From assembly GCA_922989275.2 (NCBI GenBank), contig OV277864.1, positions 5,084,001 through 5,148,000 of the forward strand: DNA of 64,000 nt, written 5' to 3'. This DNA is from Gari tellinella. Lineage: Eukaryota; Mollusca; Bivalvia; Cardiida; Psammobiidae. The position numbers were made by a program, and so were the translations under genes. How positions within the stretch are numbered: position 1 is the stretch's first letter; each line of letters begins with the position of its first letter. The notes under the pieces were generated by a model. That model saw only the letters and a program-made list of their open reading frames with translations. It was not told the origin of the DNA and did no database searches. This document shows, piece after piece, positions 21,222-30,941 of the stretch.

Positions 21222-22240
21222 AAGATTCAAGATTCAAACACTTTATTTAGTAACGTCAACTTTGACATGCTTCTTGTTACATGATGTAATTTCAACCTTC
21301 AACTGGTTTTCTCAGCAAAATCCTCTCGGACATCAACGCTGAGGGGTGTGTGCGGGTGTGCTGTACATTGGTGCTAAGGGCGATGGTGAGGTGTTCCGGC
21401 TAGCTGACGATAAAACCTTTTACAAAATTCCAATGTGACATCATATATGATGACATGTAGAGGTCAGCCCAGTAGACTTTCAAGATAAAAAGTCCCAAAA
21501 GACTAACATATATTACACTATACAGTTCTGGCTTTGGATTAGTTATAAGGCACTGTCACAAGCTGGATGGCTGTCTTGAACTCATCCAGGCTTGTTGAAG
21601 AGATGCACTCGTTAGGTAAAGAGTTCCATCCGATCTCGGGAAATATGAATAATGGTAGACGTTGATCCTAGCTTGGTATTGTATAAACTTTATGCTGTGA
21701 CTGTTCCTAGTAGATCTGACAGCAGCTATAACTGGATGATATATAATTGGCACATCAACCAGAAGGTTCACAATCTTGTACATTGTGGTCATGTCTGTCC
21801 AGAATCTTCTCTGTTGTAGAGTTTGCCATTGCAATTATTGTAGTCGAGTCACACTAGTAGGATTTGTTGGATTAAAAGGTTTATTTTTTACCCAACGGGC
21901 TGCGTTTCTTTGTACTTGTTCTAGTTGCTTTGTTAGATTATTTTGGTCTGGATTCCTGATAGTAGACGAATATTCAAGCTTTGGCCGAACTAAATTTAGG
22001 TATGCTATTTCTTTCACCTCTGGTTTACAATAACGAAGATTACGTTTCAAGAAGCCTAGAACACTAGAGTTTTTTTAACAATAGAGTCAATATTGGATTG
22101 TTTATAACTATAGTATAAATGACTGTGCCATTGTAGGGACTCTGTTGTGCAGCTTATTAAACATTCTTTGATATAAAAACCCGACATAATTTGGGAATTC
22201 TTTGTTATAACCGGAGGCTTGTTGTTTCCAAACCACAAAC
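21222..22240 (-). pseudogene. CR1/Jockey-like LINE, 3' reverse transcriptase fragment
   Basis: On the minus strand the translation contains LGFLKRNLRYC, KEIAYLNLVRPKLEYSS, LEQVQRNAARWVKN, then a stop codon at 21,837-21,835, then LQWQTLQQRR, MYKIVNLLVDVP and ARINVYHYSYFPRS. These are the ordered landmarks of the C-terminal RT region of CR1/Jockey-type LINEs. The frame is unbroken across the stop, so the stop is a point change. Upstream blocks, including the catalytic box, are absent: 5' truncated. The 3' end at about 21,222-21,250 carries short repeats of a TTGAATC unit, typical of CR1/L2 tails. Absent from unit II. Confidence 0.85.
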
Positions 22241-22430
22241 AGTCAAACCTCTCTATTACAACAACTAAATTGTGTCAATTGCATGTATAGGAGGTTTAAG
22301 ACAGGTTTCTGTTTAAAGCATGGTGACAGTAATACAGAACGCTTATTCACCTTGCTTTAAACTGTCACCTGTCTTTTATACATACAAACGGCCTTCTTTT
22401 TTGAGGTCGTAATAGAGATGCTTTACTGTA
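22238..22430. mobile_element. MITE family B copy
   Basis: CAGTCAAACCTCTCTATTAC at left, GGTCGTAATAGAGATGC and TTTACTGTA at right. Core 2 (GTTTAAAGCATGGTGACAG ... CACCTTGCTTTAAAC). It abuts the truncated 5' side of the LINE fragment. Confidence 0.75.
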
Positions 22431-22756
22431 ATCTAGAGTTGAATTTTAATGCGGATGTTCGAAAGTAAATGGACGTAAGGGTTAAAATAACAAAGTGTCG
22501 TGTGTCTTGTGACAACTTGCAGAACAAATTGACTAAGTATAGTTACTTGGGAAAAGACTTTTGTTATCTCACAATAGAAGCTTTTGTACTAAATATATAA
22601 ATACCATTGCAAACAGTTTGGAGCTAGATTAAACTCCCGGATAAAACAGCGTTTTGTCAGGTTAGTTATTCCGATTTAAGAATACTGTCGATTTATTTCG
22701 AATACGTACATTGAAGTCATCATCAACTTTTTTATCACATTTGTGTATTGTTTCGT
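22431..22756. other. Non-coding; family A remnant at 22,600-22,660
   Basis: CATTGCAAACAGTTTGGAGC followed by a decayed core arm. From 22,663 the sequence again matches unit II (48,915 on). Confidence 0.45.
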
Positions 22757-22973
22757 TTATCCCTTCACTGTCTTACCCCGAGTACAATGGTTATTTACAA
22801 ACAGTATGTATCTTGATCAGACGACATTTAACACGGCTTCTGATCGGGATCCACACTGTTTGAGACTTATTTCAACTTTTCTTTAGTCAAAATACCTAAA
22901 ATCTAAAACTTGAGAAATAAAATAGACGACAATTTGCTTTAAACTGATGTCGTCATGGCAGTGAAGGGGCGAA
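22757..22973 (+). mobile_element. MITE family D copy
   Basis: Target sites decayed (TTAT at left, CGAA at right); ends CCCTTCACTGTCTTACC and GGCAGTGAAGGGG; weak core 1 (CTTGATCAGACGACATTT). Counterpart 49,000 on, where a family A element interrupts the right end. Confidence 0.75.
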
Positions 22974-22987
22974 ACAAGAAAGTATAA

Positions 22988-23242
22988 CAGGGCTGCCATT
23001 TCTCCGGATTTTTCCTAAATATTCGGATTTTTTTCTAGAGCATGGTAGCTTAAAGCAGGCTGAAAGTAAAGCAGAATGCACCATTAGGCGCATTCTGCTT
23101 TACTTCCAGTCTGCGTTAAGTAATCACGTGTCAACAAAACTAGAAACACGCTATGGGATAAAGGTACGATTCGTAAATTCGCAATTGAAAAAAATAATTT
23201 TCGAAATCTAGGGATTTTTCACGTCAACTTATGACAGGCCTG
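22988..23242. mobile_element. hAT-like non-autonomous element containing a family E fragment
   Basis: TIRs CAGGGCTGCCAT and ATGACAGGCCTG (imperfect). Flanked by GTATAA at 22,982-22,987 and 23,243-23,248; unit II shows one GTATAA at 49,383-49,388 with matching flanks. Terminus plus a 6-bp duplication suits a hAT-type element with a 6-bp target (inference). Inside, about 23,033-23,160 is a reverse-oriented family E piece with an intact core 2 and the end CTATGGGATAAAGGT. Confidence 0.75.
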
Positions 23243-23534
23243 GTATAAAGTCTCCTCAAGTGTATCATGTAAGTATTGGGTGTCTGTTAAGTTGATAGAT
23301 GTGTAATTACTAACATTCCTCGGCACCTTTGTTTACATTTGTCTTCTCATACAACAGTAACACCGTGATAATGATTTCCGTCAATAACTGTTGCTAATTC
23401 ATTACAAAGAACTCTTCAGATGTGAAGGAAATACTACACCTGTGTGTGGGTGTTTTGCTAGCTTATAATCGTAATCGAGTTAACATTTATCCTACAATAC
23501 ACGTTATGGTTAAACTGTTAGTAATACAAACCAC

Positions 23535-23725
23535 TACAGTAAAAACCACCATATTACCACCACTAAATTATTATGGCGTGTTTAAGACAGGGGACATAGT
23601 TAAGCAATATGTAGGTTAACCAGAAAGTTATGAGCTGTCTGCCTTACTGTTATCTTGCTTTAAGAGTTCCTCTGTCTTTCTGACAATCAATTAGATTCTA
23701 CTTGATTGTTGCAAACGTGACTGTA
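23535..23725. mobile_element. MITE family B copy
   Basis: TACAGTAAAAACCACC to GTGACTGTA with a partly deleted core 2 (right arm ATCTTGCTTTAAGAG kept). Counterpart 53,286-53,481 retains more of the centre. Confidence 0.7.
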
Positions 23726-24910
23726 TAGCGTGTATGTTTATTATCGAATATTTCATCACCAATTGAGTACAATGACACCGACCTTATAATTAAATGTTTC
23801 ATAAGCAAGTGAGTTCAATTACCCTGAAACCTCTAATGAACAGTTCAGTTTGCTAAATGTGTCTAGTCCGTTGTTTGCTATATATAGTTGTAATTTTGCC
23901 TAAAAAAACAGTTTGGGTATATTGTGATTGACATATTAGTCAGTTTGTACATCGAAAGATATATTCGTGAAAGCGTTGATATGAAATTGGGGCAGAATAA
24001 GTGTAAATTTGACATATTTTGTATTAATTTTGCTTTGAATTTTGAAATGGGGGTTGGACAGTAGAAATTTCTATTACTTTTTACTTTTTTATATCGCGGT
24101 AAAAGTTCACAATATTTTGTTTTTAAATGTGACATAGAAAGAAGATTTAGAATACTAGTAGTATAGATTTAAAAGGTTTCGGACATATGCCTATTTGGGG
24201 TCATCGACCTTAAATAGTTTGTAACTAGGAATACTCAACTATTTATTTCGTATAAGTTGTGTGTGTTTGTATGTTAGATTAGTTTGTTGGTACATACTTT
24301 TAAACATAAAGTAGTCATTTGATTTCGATGTTATAAAATCGACAATCCCGCTAGCAGTGCCGACACAATGCAATACAAAAATAGTTCATTGAAATTCCGT
24401 ATCTACTGAAAGTTTGACGTTATCGGGTAGAACATCCAGTATTCGTCTTTTCACTGAATCCATATACATCAGTCATTTATAAAAAGAGTCATCCATACAC
24501 CGTTCTCAAAGCGTATGTTGTAAGGTTAATCCCCCATGGTTCTTCCGGAATGACGAATATTAATTAGTAAAATAGGTCTACTGAAAACAATTTCCATTCA
24601 CACAGGAATATAATCCGATCTTTTTATATTTTTTTTAATTCAAAGTAGTATTATACCTGAAGCTATGAGACTTCAGAAAATGTTTTTAACTCTATCATTA
24701 TCGTACAGAAACTGCTATCAGCATTTTGACACATCATATTCTATTATCAAGACAAGATGCAATGTAATGTGTTTCTGTCGTATTTTTAATGATACAGTTA
24801 TGCATGCATTGACGGAATATTTAACATATAGACACTGCGATCTTCAGTCGTCTTATCTCGATATCTCGAACTCATTCAACGGATGCTACGATATAAGGCA
24901 GCTTTACTTA
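23726..24910. other. Non-coding, matched in unit II
   Basis: Matches 53,482-54,655 throughout. Open frames here (e.g. 24,665-25,021) are broken or shifted in the copy, so no gene is supported. Confidence 0.5.
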
Positions 24911-25244
24911 TGCATATCTCCTTCTCTACAACGACACACTGTGGGAGACAAAACGTGTGTGCATTGTTCGGAGGAAGTCGTAATGGGTAAAGACATTGGC
25001 TTACATTTGAAAACAGCTTGAATCCAGATCAGAATCGTGTAACGCTGTTTGTCACTCATATTACCTTTTTCTGTCAAAATGTCCATTATGTTACTTGGAG
25101 AAAAACAGCAGCCGATATTGCAGCAGACAATATTGCAGCAGTCAAAACGTTAGAAAAAATTGTCTTGTTTAGGGAACTGCGACAAGGGTCGTTGTATGGA
25201 TGGAGTCGTTTTTGGGAGGGCCATTGTAGGGAGGGAGCACTGTA
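24911..25244 (+). mobile_element. MITE family C, core lost
   Basis: CTCCTTCTCTACAACGAC to GGGAGGGAGCACTGTA. The palindrome is reduced to GATCAGAATCGTGTAACGC; counterpart 54,656-55,005 keeps CAGACGCTGCGTAACGCAG. Confidence 0.75.
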
Positions 25245-25374
25245 TGTATGTTGATGTAAATATTTTCTTATAAACTACATGTATTAATTCTGAACTGACA
25301 TTGTCATTGGAGTCATTTACCTTGTCTTTTACAAAAACAGTTATAGTAGAGAACACGTTAATCTGTCCCGCTTA

Positions 25375-26479
25375 GACCAGGGGCCCGTTTCATAAAACTT
25401 CGTACGACAAATGATGTCGTAAGTCAAATTATAAAAGTCTCACTGATTATTTATTTCTCCATCTAATTCTGTCTTGTGACATCTCTTTGGAATCGTCTGA
25501 AAATACGATTTCAAAAGAGATGTCACAAGACAGGACTCGATAGATAAAGAAGACATTACATGTATTTTTAAGTTTTTACTTACGACCGTTTTTGTCGTAC
25601 GAAGTTTTATGAAACGGGCCCCTAGCGTCCACTAGGGCTCGGACAAGACGCGGAATACAAATTAAGCGATTCCGCAACCCTTCCACATATTCTTGAAAGC
25701 TTTTTTTCATTGTCCGTATTATTCCTAAACACTTCCCCATGATTCCGCACCTTCCGGAGGGGTAAAATTGTCCGCGTCGAAATTTTGGTCGATAGCAAAA
25801 TGTGGACGCGGAAATGAACTTCCTGACACCTTCCACAACCAGTCTGCATTGTCCTGCAGGTGTAACGAAGTATTTTGACCCCCATCGAAAAAAGACCCCC
25901 CGGTCATAATTCGACGACGTGGAATGACCCCCGGTCATTTTTCAATATCGTACAATGACCCCCGGTCATAATTCGACGTCGAAATTTGACACCCCGGTCA
26001 TAGTACTATGACTCCCCTCATGAAGTATTTTGACCCCTCCTGACATCCGGTCTTTCCTGAAGCATTCCGGCTCTTCCGTAACCGCTCATGAAAGCTTCCG
26101 CGGTAAAGAGAGTTTCGTGCGTCGATAGGAAGACATGTGGAAGACAAGAGGAAGATACCCCGAATCCTTTAGGAACGTGCGGAGCTGGTGCGGTACTGAA
26201 TAAGCGAGTGCGAGGAACCAACGCGGACAAATAATCACGTGACTGTTTTTGTCCCACTACGATCGGCATGTTCGGGGGACATTATGCGCCTGTCCTGTTT
26301 AATTCCTAGGACTGTCCCAAGTATGTCTGCAGACAATACGCAGAGCCCGGTGGCAGAGGTTCATACTATTGCAAAAAATTGGACATGTCTTCGTACCAGA
26401 CGCGGAAGCTATGCCGAAATGCCATTTTTGATTCCGCAACCCTTCCTTATCTTGTCAGCGCTCTAGTGGACGTCAGGCA
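25375..26479. mobile_element. Unit I-specific compound insertion of about 1.1 kb
   Basis: Interrupts a decayed family A sequence that is continuous in unit II (TCCCGTTTAAGTGCAACTT at 55,158-55,176). TTA flanks both sides (25,372-25,374; 26,480-26,482). It has two parts: the palindrome at 25,380-25,624, and a GC-richer part at 25,624-26,476 bounded by GTCCACTAG and CTAGTGGAC. The second part carries a direct repeat (GACGCGGAA ... GATTCCGCAACCCTTCC) near each end and, at 25,868-26,045, tandem TGACCCCCGGTCAT units. Frames through it read repeats, not a protein family I know. Confidence 0.65.
25380..25624. repeat. 245-bp near-perfect inverted repeat, GGGGCCCGTTTCAT ends
   Basis: Ends GGGGCCCGTTTCATAAAAC and GTTTTATGAAACGGGCCCC, followed inward by CTTCGTACGACAAATG / TTTTTGTCGTACGAAG and by a second pair, TGTCTTGTGACATCTCTTT and its inverse. 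A palindromic MITE or foldback; family unknown to me. Confidence 0.75.
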
Positions 26480-26482
26480 TTA

Positions 26483-26856
26483 AAGGCAACTTAACGCAAA
26501 CGTAATAAAATGTAATAAATAATAGTTTCTTAACAATTTGGACGATTTTTGCATATTTCGGTGGCAACAAGATTTAAGCCTGATTAATCACCGATGTTTC
26601 CGGTGTCTAACTTGGCGCCAAACTGTTTTCAATTGACACAAGTTGTTGGCACATACGCGTCTCTCTCAAATGTTCATTCCATAATGTATGTAGTGCTGCA
26701 AATACAGTGTATCAGTATCTCGAGGTAATAAAGAAAACCTAGGAGCGTTGCCTATTTAAATGTGTATGCCCTGAAACAAGGTACTGTAAAACACTCCTAA
26801 TTACTCATAAATGGTCTAGATTTAATTGGAAGCAATAATTGTCTATTTTAAGTTTC
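26483..26856. other. Decayed family A element and flank
   Basis: GCAACTTAACGCAAACGTAA, a degenerate core (AAGCCTGATTAATCACC, GGCGCCAAACTG) and flank. Matches 55,171-55,515. Confidence 0.5.
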
Positions 26857-26932
26857 AGGGGTCGGTGACTTAGGTAACTCGCATAGGTTCATACTATGAG
26901 CCTAGGCGGGTTACTTAAGTCACCGACCCCTG
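26857..26932. repeat. 76-bp palindrome
   Basis: AGGGGTCGGTGACTTAGG ... CTTAAGTCACCGACCCCT with ATAGGTTCATACTATGAGCCTA at the centre (quoted as two halves of the loop). In unit II (55,515-55,560) most of one arm is missing. Confidence 0.8.
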
Positions 26933-27076
26933 ATAGCATTATCATTTCTTGTGACAGTTCTCATTCCGGTCATTTTGATTTACAGGGAACCTTTGTCCCT
27001 ATCTGTTCCAGATTTTGAGTTTACGCTGTTGTGTAAGCACTAATCAGTCTGGTTCGTGATTTTCCTCAGACCTTAC

Positions 27077-27305
27077 TACAGTAAGGCCTCTCTACAACGA
27101 CCACTGCATTAAATCAGAATTTTAATGTTTTAGGCAGGTGACTGTTTAAATTAATATGAAAGTTAAGCAGAATGGTCCTATAAGAGCTTTCTGATTTACT
27201 TTCATTACTTCATGCTATACTACCACCTGTCTTAAATATCACCAATGAATCTACCGGTACAGTCCAGTGATCGTATTGGAGATGTATGTAAGGTTTTCAA
27301 ATGTA
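27077..27305. mobile_element. MITE family B copy
   Basis: TACAGTAAGGCCTCTCTAC, core 2 decayed (GTTTAAATTAATATGAAAG ... CTTTCATTACTTCATGC), right side GATCGTATTGGAG ... AGGTTTTC ending at the TA that also begins the next family C copy. Counterpart 56,016-56,238. Confidence 0.65.
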
Positions 27306-27670
27306 CAGTGCTCTACATGTATCTCTCTACAACAACACCCAATGGGTGACAAAGACTGTGTCTTGTTCGGAGTGAGTTGTTAGAGGGAGGGAATCGAGTG
27401 CTGAACACGACTTGTCTTACATTTGCAAACAGCTTGAATCCAGATCAGACGCCGCGTAACGCGACGTCTGATCTGAATTCAAGCTGTTTGTCACTCATCA
27501 TTATGATTATTCTGTCAAAATGTCCAATATGTAATCTTGAAAAAACAGCAGACGACACTTTTAAGAATACGATATTGCAGCAGTGATTTGGTTGTAAAGG
27601 AAACAGCGGCAAACATTTCTGTAAGGAGGGAATCGTTGTTCGGAGGGTCGTTGTAGGGAGGAAACACTAC
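27304..27670 (+). mobile_element. MITE family C copy
   Basis: TACAGTGCTCTACATG to GAGGAAACACTACTA, with a nearly perfect core 1 (GAATCCAGATCAGACGCCGC). Counterpart 56,237-56,592. It was inserted at, or recombined into, the end of the family B element. Confidence 0.8.
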
Positions 27671-28462
27671 TATACAGTCGTTTATTACAACATCACAGAT
27701 ACCATCGTGTCGGTGTTTCTCTTGTAAGCATGTATTTATGCCCCTACAAATCATTAAACTATAGCGTTATTTCTAGTGATGATTTAATGGCCGAATTCGT
27801 TCCTAGATGTTGTCAATCTAAAACAGAGAGTGTTTTATAGTAAGTTACGATTTCCTAAACATATAGCACAGACTTCCTTTCACGTGAATCTGACAAGAGC
27901 ATTTTGTTGATAAAAATAAATGATATATTGCATGAATATAAAAGGCAAAATGTTAGCCCCTTCATTGTTCGAGATCACTTACTTACATTTTTAACCCTTT
28001 CACTCTAAATGACGCCTTAAAGCGCGTTTGCAAACAGTTTGGATCCTGATCAGACACATTTTATTGATAACAATAACTTACGTTTTCTTCAAATGTAAGC
28101 AATTAAAATAAATTAAATCTTACATACTCTAAAGTTTAACATTGCCATTTATTTCAAGTCTAACGTATTTCACAATTATAAATAGTGTGCCAGGTTTATG
28201 TTCAAAATACGTCTGGTGCCCTGCCTAATATAACTTAAAGCTTTTAAACACAAACTACACAACGTCATTACTAATCATTGTCATATTTAATCCTATCTTA
28301 ATGGCATGCATCATATGTTAACATATTAAGCGCCTGCCATCACAACTTTAAGTTGTTCCTTCTTGTTTTAATGCACCTGGTCAACTCCACGGGTGCCGCC
28401 ATTATTTGTATGTTCCTGACCTAATCACGTAGTGCCAGGGGAAGTAACCAGACTAAGATTTG
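27671..28462. other. Non-coding; family D left-end fragment
   Basis: 27,991-28,063 has TTAACCCTTTCACTCTAAATG and half of core 1 (AAACAGTTTGGATCCTGATC), with no right end. The rest matches 56,593-57,399. Confidence 0.5.
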
Positions 28463-28689
28463 TACAGCTGAAATAAACGTTATTCTTTCCTATTAACGCA
28501 TTTACGCTAAAATTGACTTCCATTGCAAAATCGCTTCGAGCCAGATCAGACGCCGGGTAACCAACCGGGCTCCAAACTTTTTCCACTCAGCGACAAATTA
28601 AACTTCATATCCGTATTTCCATTTTATTGCAGTGCGCTTGCGTTCAGCTTGTGTTTAAACGGGAAAGAATAACATTTTCTCTACTGTTA
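28463..28689 (-). mobile_element. MITE family A, half of core deleted
   Basis: TACAGCTGAAATAAACG to AACATTTTCTCTACTG. The palindrome is cut: GCCGGGTAACCAACCGGGC joins arm to arm. The same cut is in 57,400-57,624, so it predates the duplication. Confidence 0.75.
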
Positions 28690-29084
28690 TAGTTTAGGAA
28701 AAGGGTAGCTTTATACAGGACAAATTAAATGTAGGCAGATCCTTCCGCAGCTTTGTGCATTACGTTTGCATTTCATTTATCGGTTAACTACATTACAATC
28801 TCCATTTATCTGTGATCGTCTTAAACAGAAGTTCAGACAAATTACGTCAACTGACATTAAAATTTAATTTGGGACATGGAAGGAGGACAACGACCGCATA
28901 TCTTTATATAAAAAATAGACCTCCCTGATAAATGAAATGGAGAAGTAATTGTGCGTAAATCAAAACTGAACACTATATCAAACGACATTGACACTATCAA
29001 GACATTGCGTGCTTATACACTGTAATTAGCCGCCTACGTGCTCCCCTTTTTGGTTAATTATTGATAAAGTATTTCAGTCTGATA

Positions 29085-29343
29085 TACACAGTGGAGAAAG
29101 AGTTATTATTTCCTATTTAAACGGAATTACATGTACACGCAAATTGTTCTGCATTCAAATGTACAGAAAGACAAATATGATGAAGTGTTTACGACTTGGA
29201 TTAAATGATTTGGCTTTAATCACAGTGACAAACAGTTTGCAAACAGATTGGGTGTCTGATCAGGTCCAAAGTAGTTTGCAAAGAACATAATAGTGTTAGC
29301 ATAAACGCGTTTATAAGGAAAGCATCCCGTCTTTCTTACTGTA
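29085..29343 (+). mobile_element. MITE family A, decayed copy
   Basis: CACAGTGGAGAAAGAGTTAT at left, GCATAAACGCGTTTATAAGG and CTTTCTTACTG at right. Core replaced by CAGATTGGGTGTCTGATC. Counterpart 58,023-58,268. Confidence 0.65.
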
Positions 29344-30025
29344 TATTGAGCCTTATCGGACAACATTTTGAGATAAGCGTAGAAGACAGATACAGGGGGT
29401 ACATTATTCTGTCGTTACCTAGATGTTGTTCTTTTTTATATAATTGAGCCGCGCCATGACAAAACCAGCCTTATTGCATTGCGAAATTGTACAGACCATG
29501 CACTGTTGTCATCCCAGGCTCTGTATCTGAGTTTGTTCTACACTGCCAAACACCGTATATAATACAGCTACATAAGTGCTTTAGATGCATGTGGGTATAG
29601 ATCAGTATTTTTTGACGCGGCGGCTGACCTTGATCTATACTGTTTGCAATGTAAAAAGACAGGTTTTCTGATGACACGGCTAAAATATAAACTTGTAATA
29701 GTTTTTAGTTTTTAAGAGAATGACCATGGCAATTTAATGACATGTATGTATGTTTATCTTGCATCAACATTAGAAGATCTGCAATAAACAATTAAGTTTC
29801 TCAAGATACTCACTGCAAAGATATCTGGTCTTAAATGTTGGCATTTTGACTTTTCTAGAAACTTGTCAAAAAAATTAAATTCTGATCAGATGCTGGGTAA
29901 ATATACATCTTAAACTCACAAATCAATAAAAATACAATTTTTGTTTTAAAACATGATTATTTCACTGGAAAGATGAGATCAAACGCGCATTTCCGACAAA
30001 TACCTACGTGATGCACGAAATGAAT
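29344..30025. other. Non-coding; empty site for HP1 at about 29,690
   Basis: Matches 58,269-59,504 except that unit II has the 555-bp HP1 element between AAAATATAAA and GTAATAG. A core-like arm is at 29,600-29,645 (TAGATCAGTATTTTTTGACG). No gene. Confidence 0.6.
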
Positions 30026-30228
30026 TTAACCCTTTGCCTGCTAATAGCGAATTTACTGGTTTTTGCAACCAGTTAAGATCGAGATCAAACGCATAACGCG
30101 GCGTCTGATCTGGACCCAAATGATTTTACACTCGTCTTTAGGTTTCACTACTTAGAAAATGTATACAAATATTTAACAAATTGCAGGCGACAATTTCAAT
30201 ACAGACGACCTAGGAGGATACGGGTTAT
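30026..30228 (+). mobile_element. MITE family D copy
   Basis: TTAA at left, TTAT at right; ends CCCTTTGCCTGCTAATAG and GGAGGATACGGG. Core 1 has lost part of its left arm (GATCGAGATCAAACGCATAACGC). Counterpart 59,505-59,713. Confidence 0.75.
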
Positions 30229-30310
30229 CGGATATTGACCTGTAATGAAGAATGAATGTACACAGTGAAGAAGCCTTAGATTTAGCTACGGTGGTGATGT
30301 GCTTGATTCT

Positions 30311-30683
30311 TCAGTGCCACTCTCTAACAACGATCCTCTCCTTACAACAATGCTTGCCAGCGTTACACAAACAAGACCGTTATCTTTAACAATTTCACCG
30401 ATGCAATACCGTCTGCTTAAAATTGACGATTGCAGGTTTTTCTCAAAATTACGTATTGATCATTTTGACAGAAGAACTATAAAGACGCGTGACAAACAGT
30501 TTGAATCCAGATCAGACACCGCTTTACGCGGCGTCAGATCTGTGTTCAAACCTTTTGCAAGTGTAATCCAAACTCTAAGCGTATAACATGTAATTGTCCC
30601 CCCCACCCCTAAAACATATCCATCAACACAACACACACAATACTTGTCTCCCACGGAGTGTTGTTGTAGAGAGGGAGAACTGT
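30311..30683 (-). mobile_element. MITE family C, reverse copy
   Basis: CAGTGCCACTCTCTAAC to GAGGGAGAACTG, TA target decayed. Core 1 present (GAATCCAGATCAGACACCGC). Counterpart 60,630-60,993. Unit II has HP2 inserted upstream (after the equivalent of 30,245). Confidence 0.75.
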
Positions 30684-30691
30684 TGTTGATG

Positions 30692-30941
30692 TACAGTGGA
30701 GAATATGTTATTCTTTCCCGTTTAAACGCAAACGTACGCAAACACAAAGCGCTTAAACGTAGAAAAGAACATTTTTTGGACAATTCTGATATTTCATGTT
30801 TATCTTGGTGGCAAGCAATTTGTAGCCTGATCAGACGCCGGGTCACCCGGCGTCTGATCTGGCTCCAAACTGTTTGCACTGTAAATAATAGTTATAGCGT
30901 AAACGCGTTTATTGGGAAAGAATAACAGATTCTCCACTGTA
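30692..30941 (+). mobile_element. MITE family A, unit I-specific insertion
   Basis: TA at 30,692-30,693 and 30,940-30,941. Full-length with perfect core 1 around GCCGGGTCACCCGGC. Unit II reads GGTGTAGTGGTTACGG at 61,000-61,015: one TA and no element. It is among the least decayed copies, consistent with recent insertion. Confidence 0.92.

Noticed and set aside
25576..25938. 120-codon frame in GC-richer DNA
   Set aside because: It runs through an inverted repeat and TGACCCCCGGTCAT tandem units; alternative frames are just as open, so this is a composition effect.
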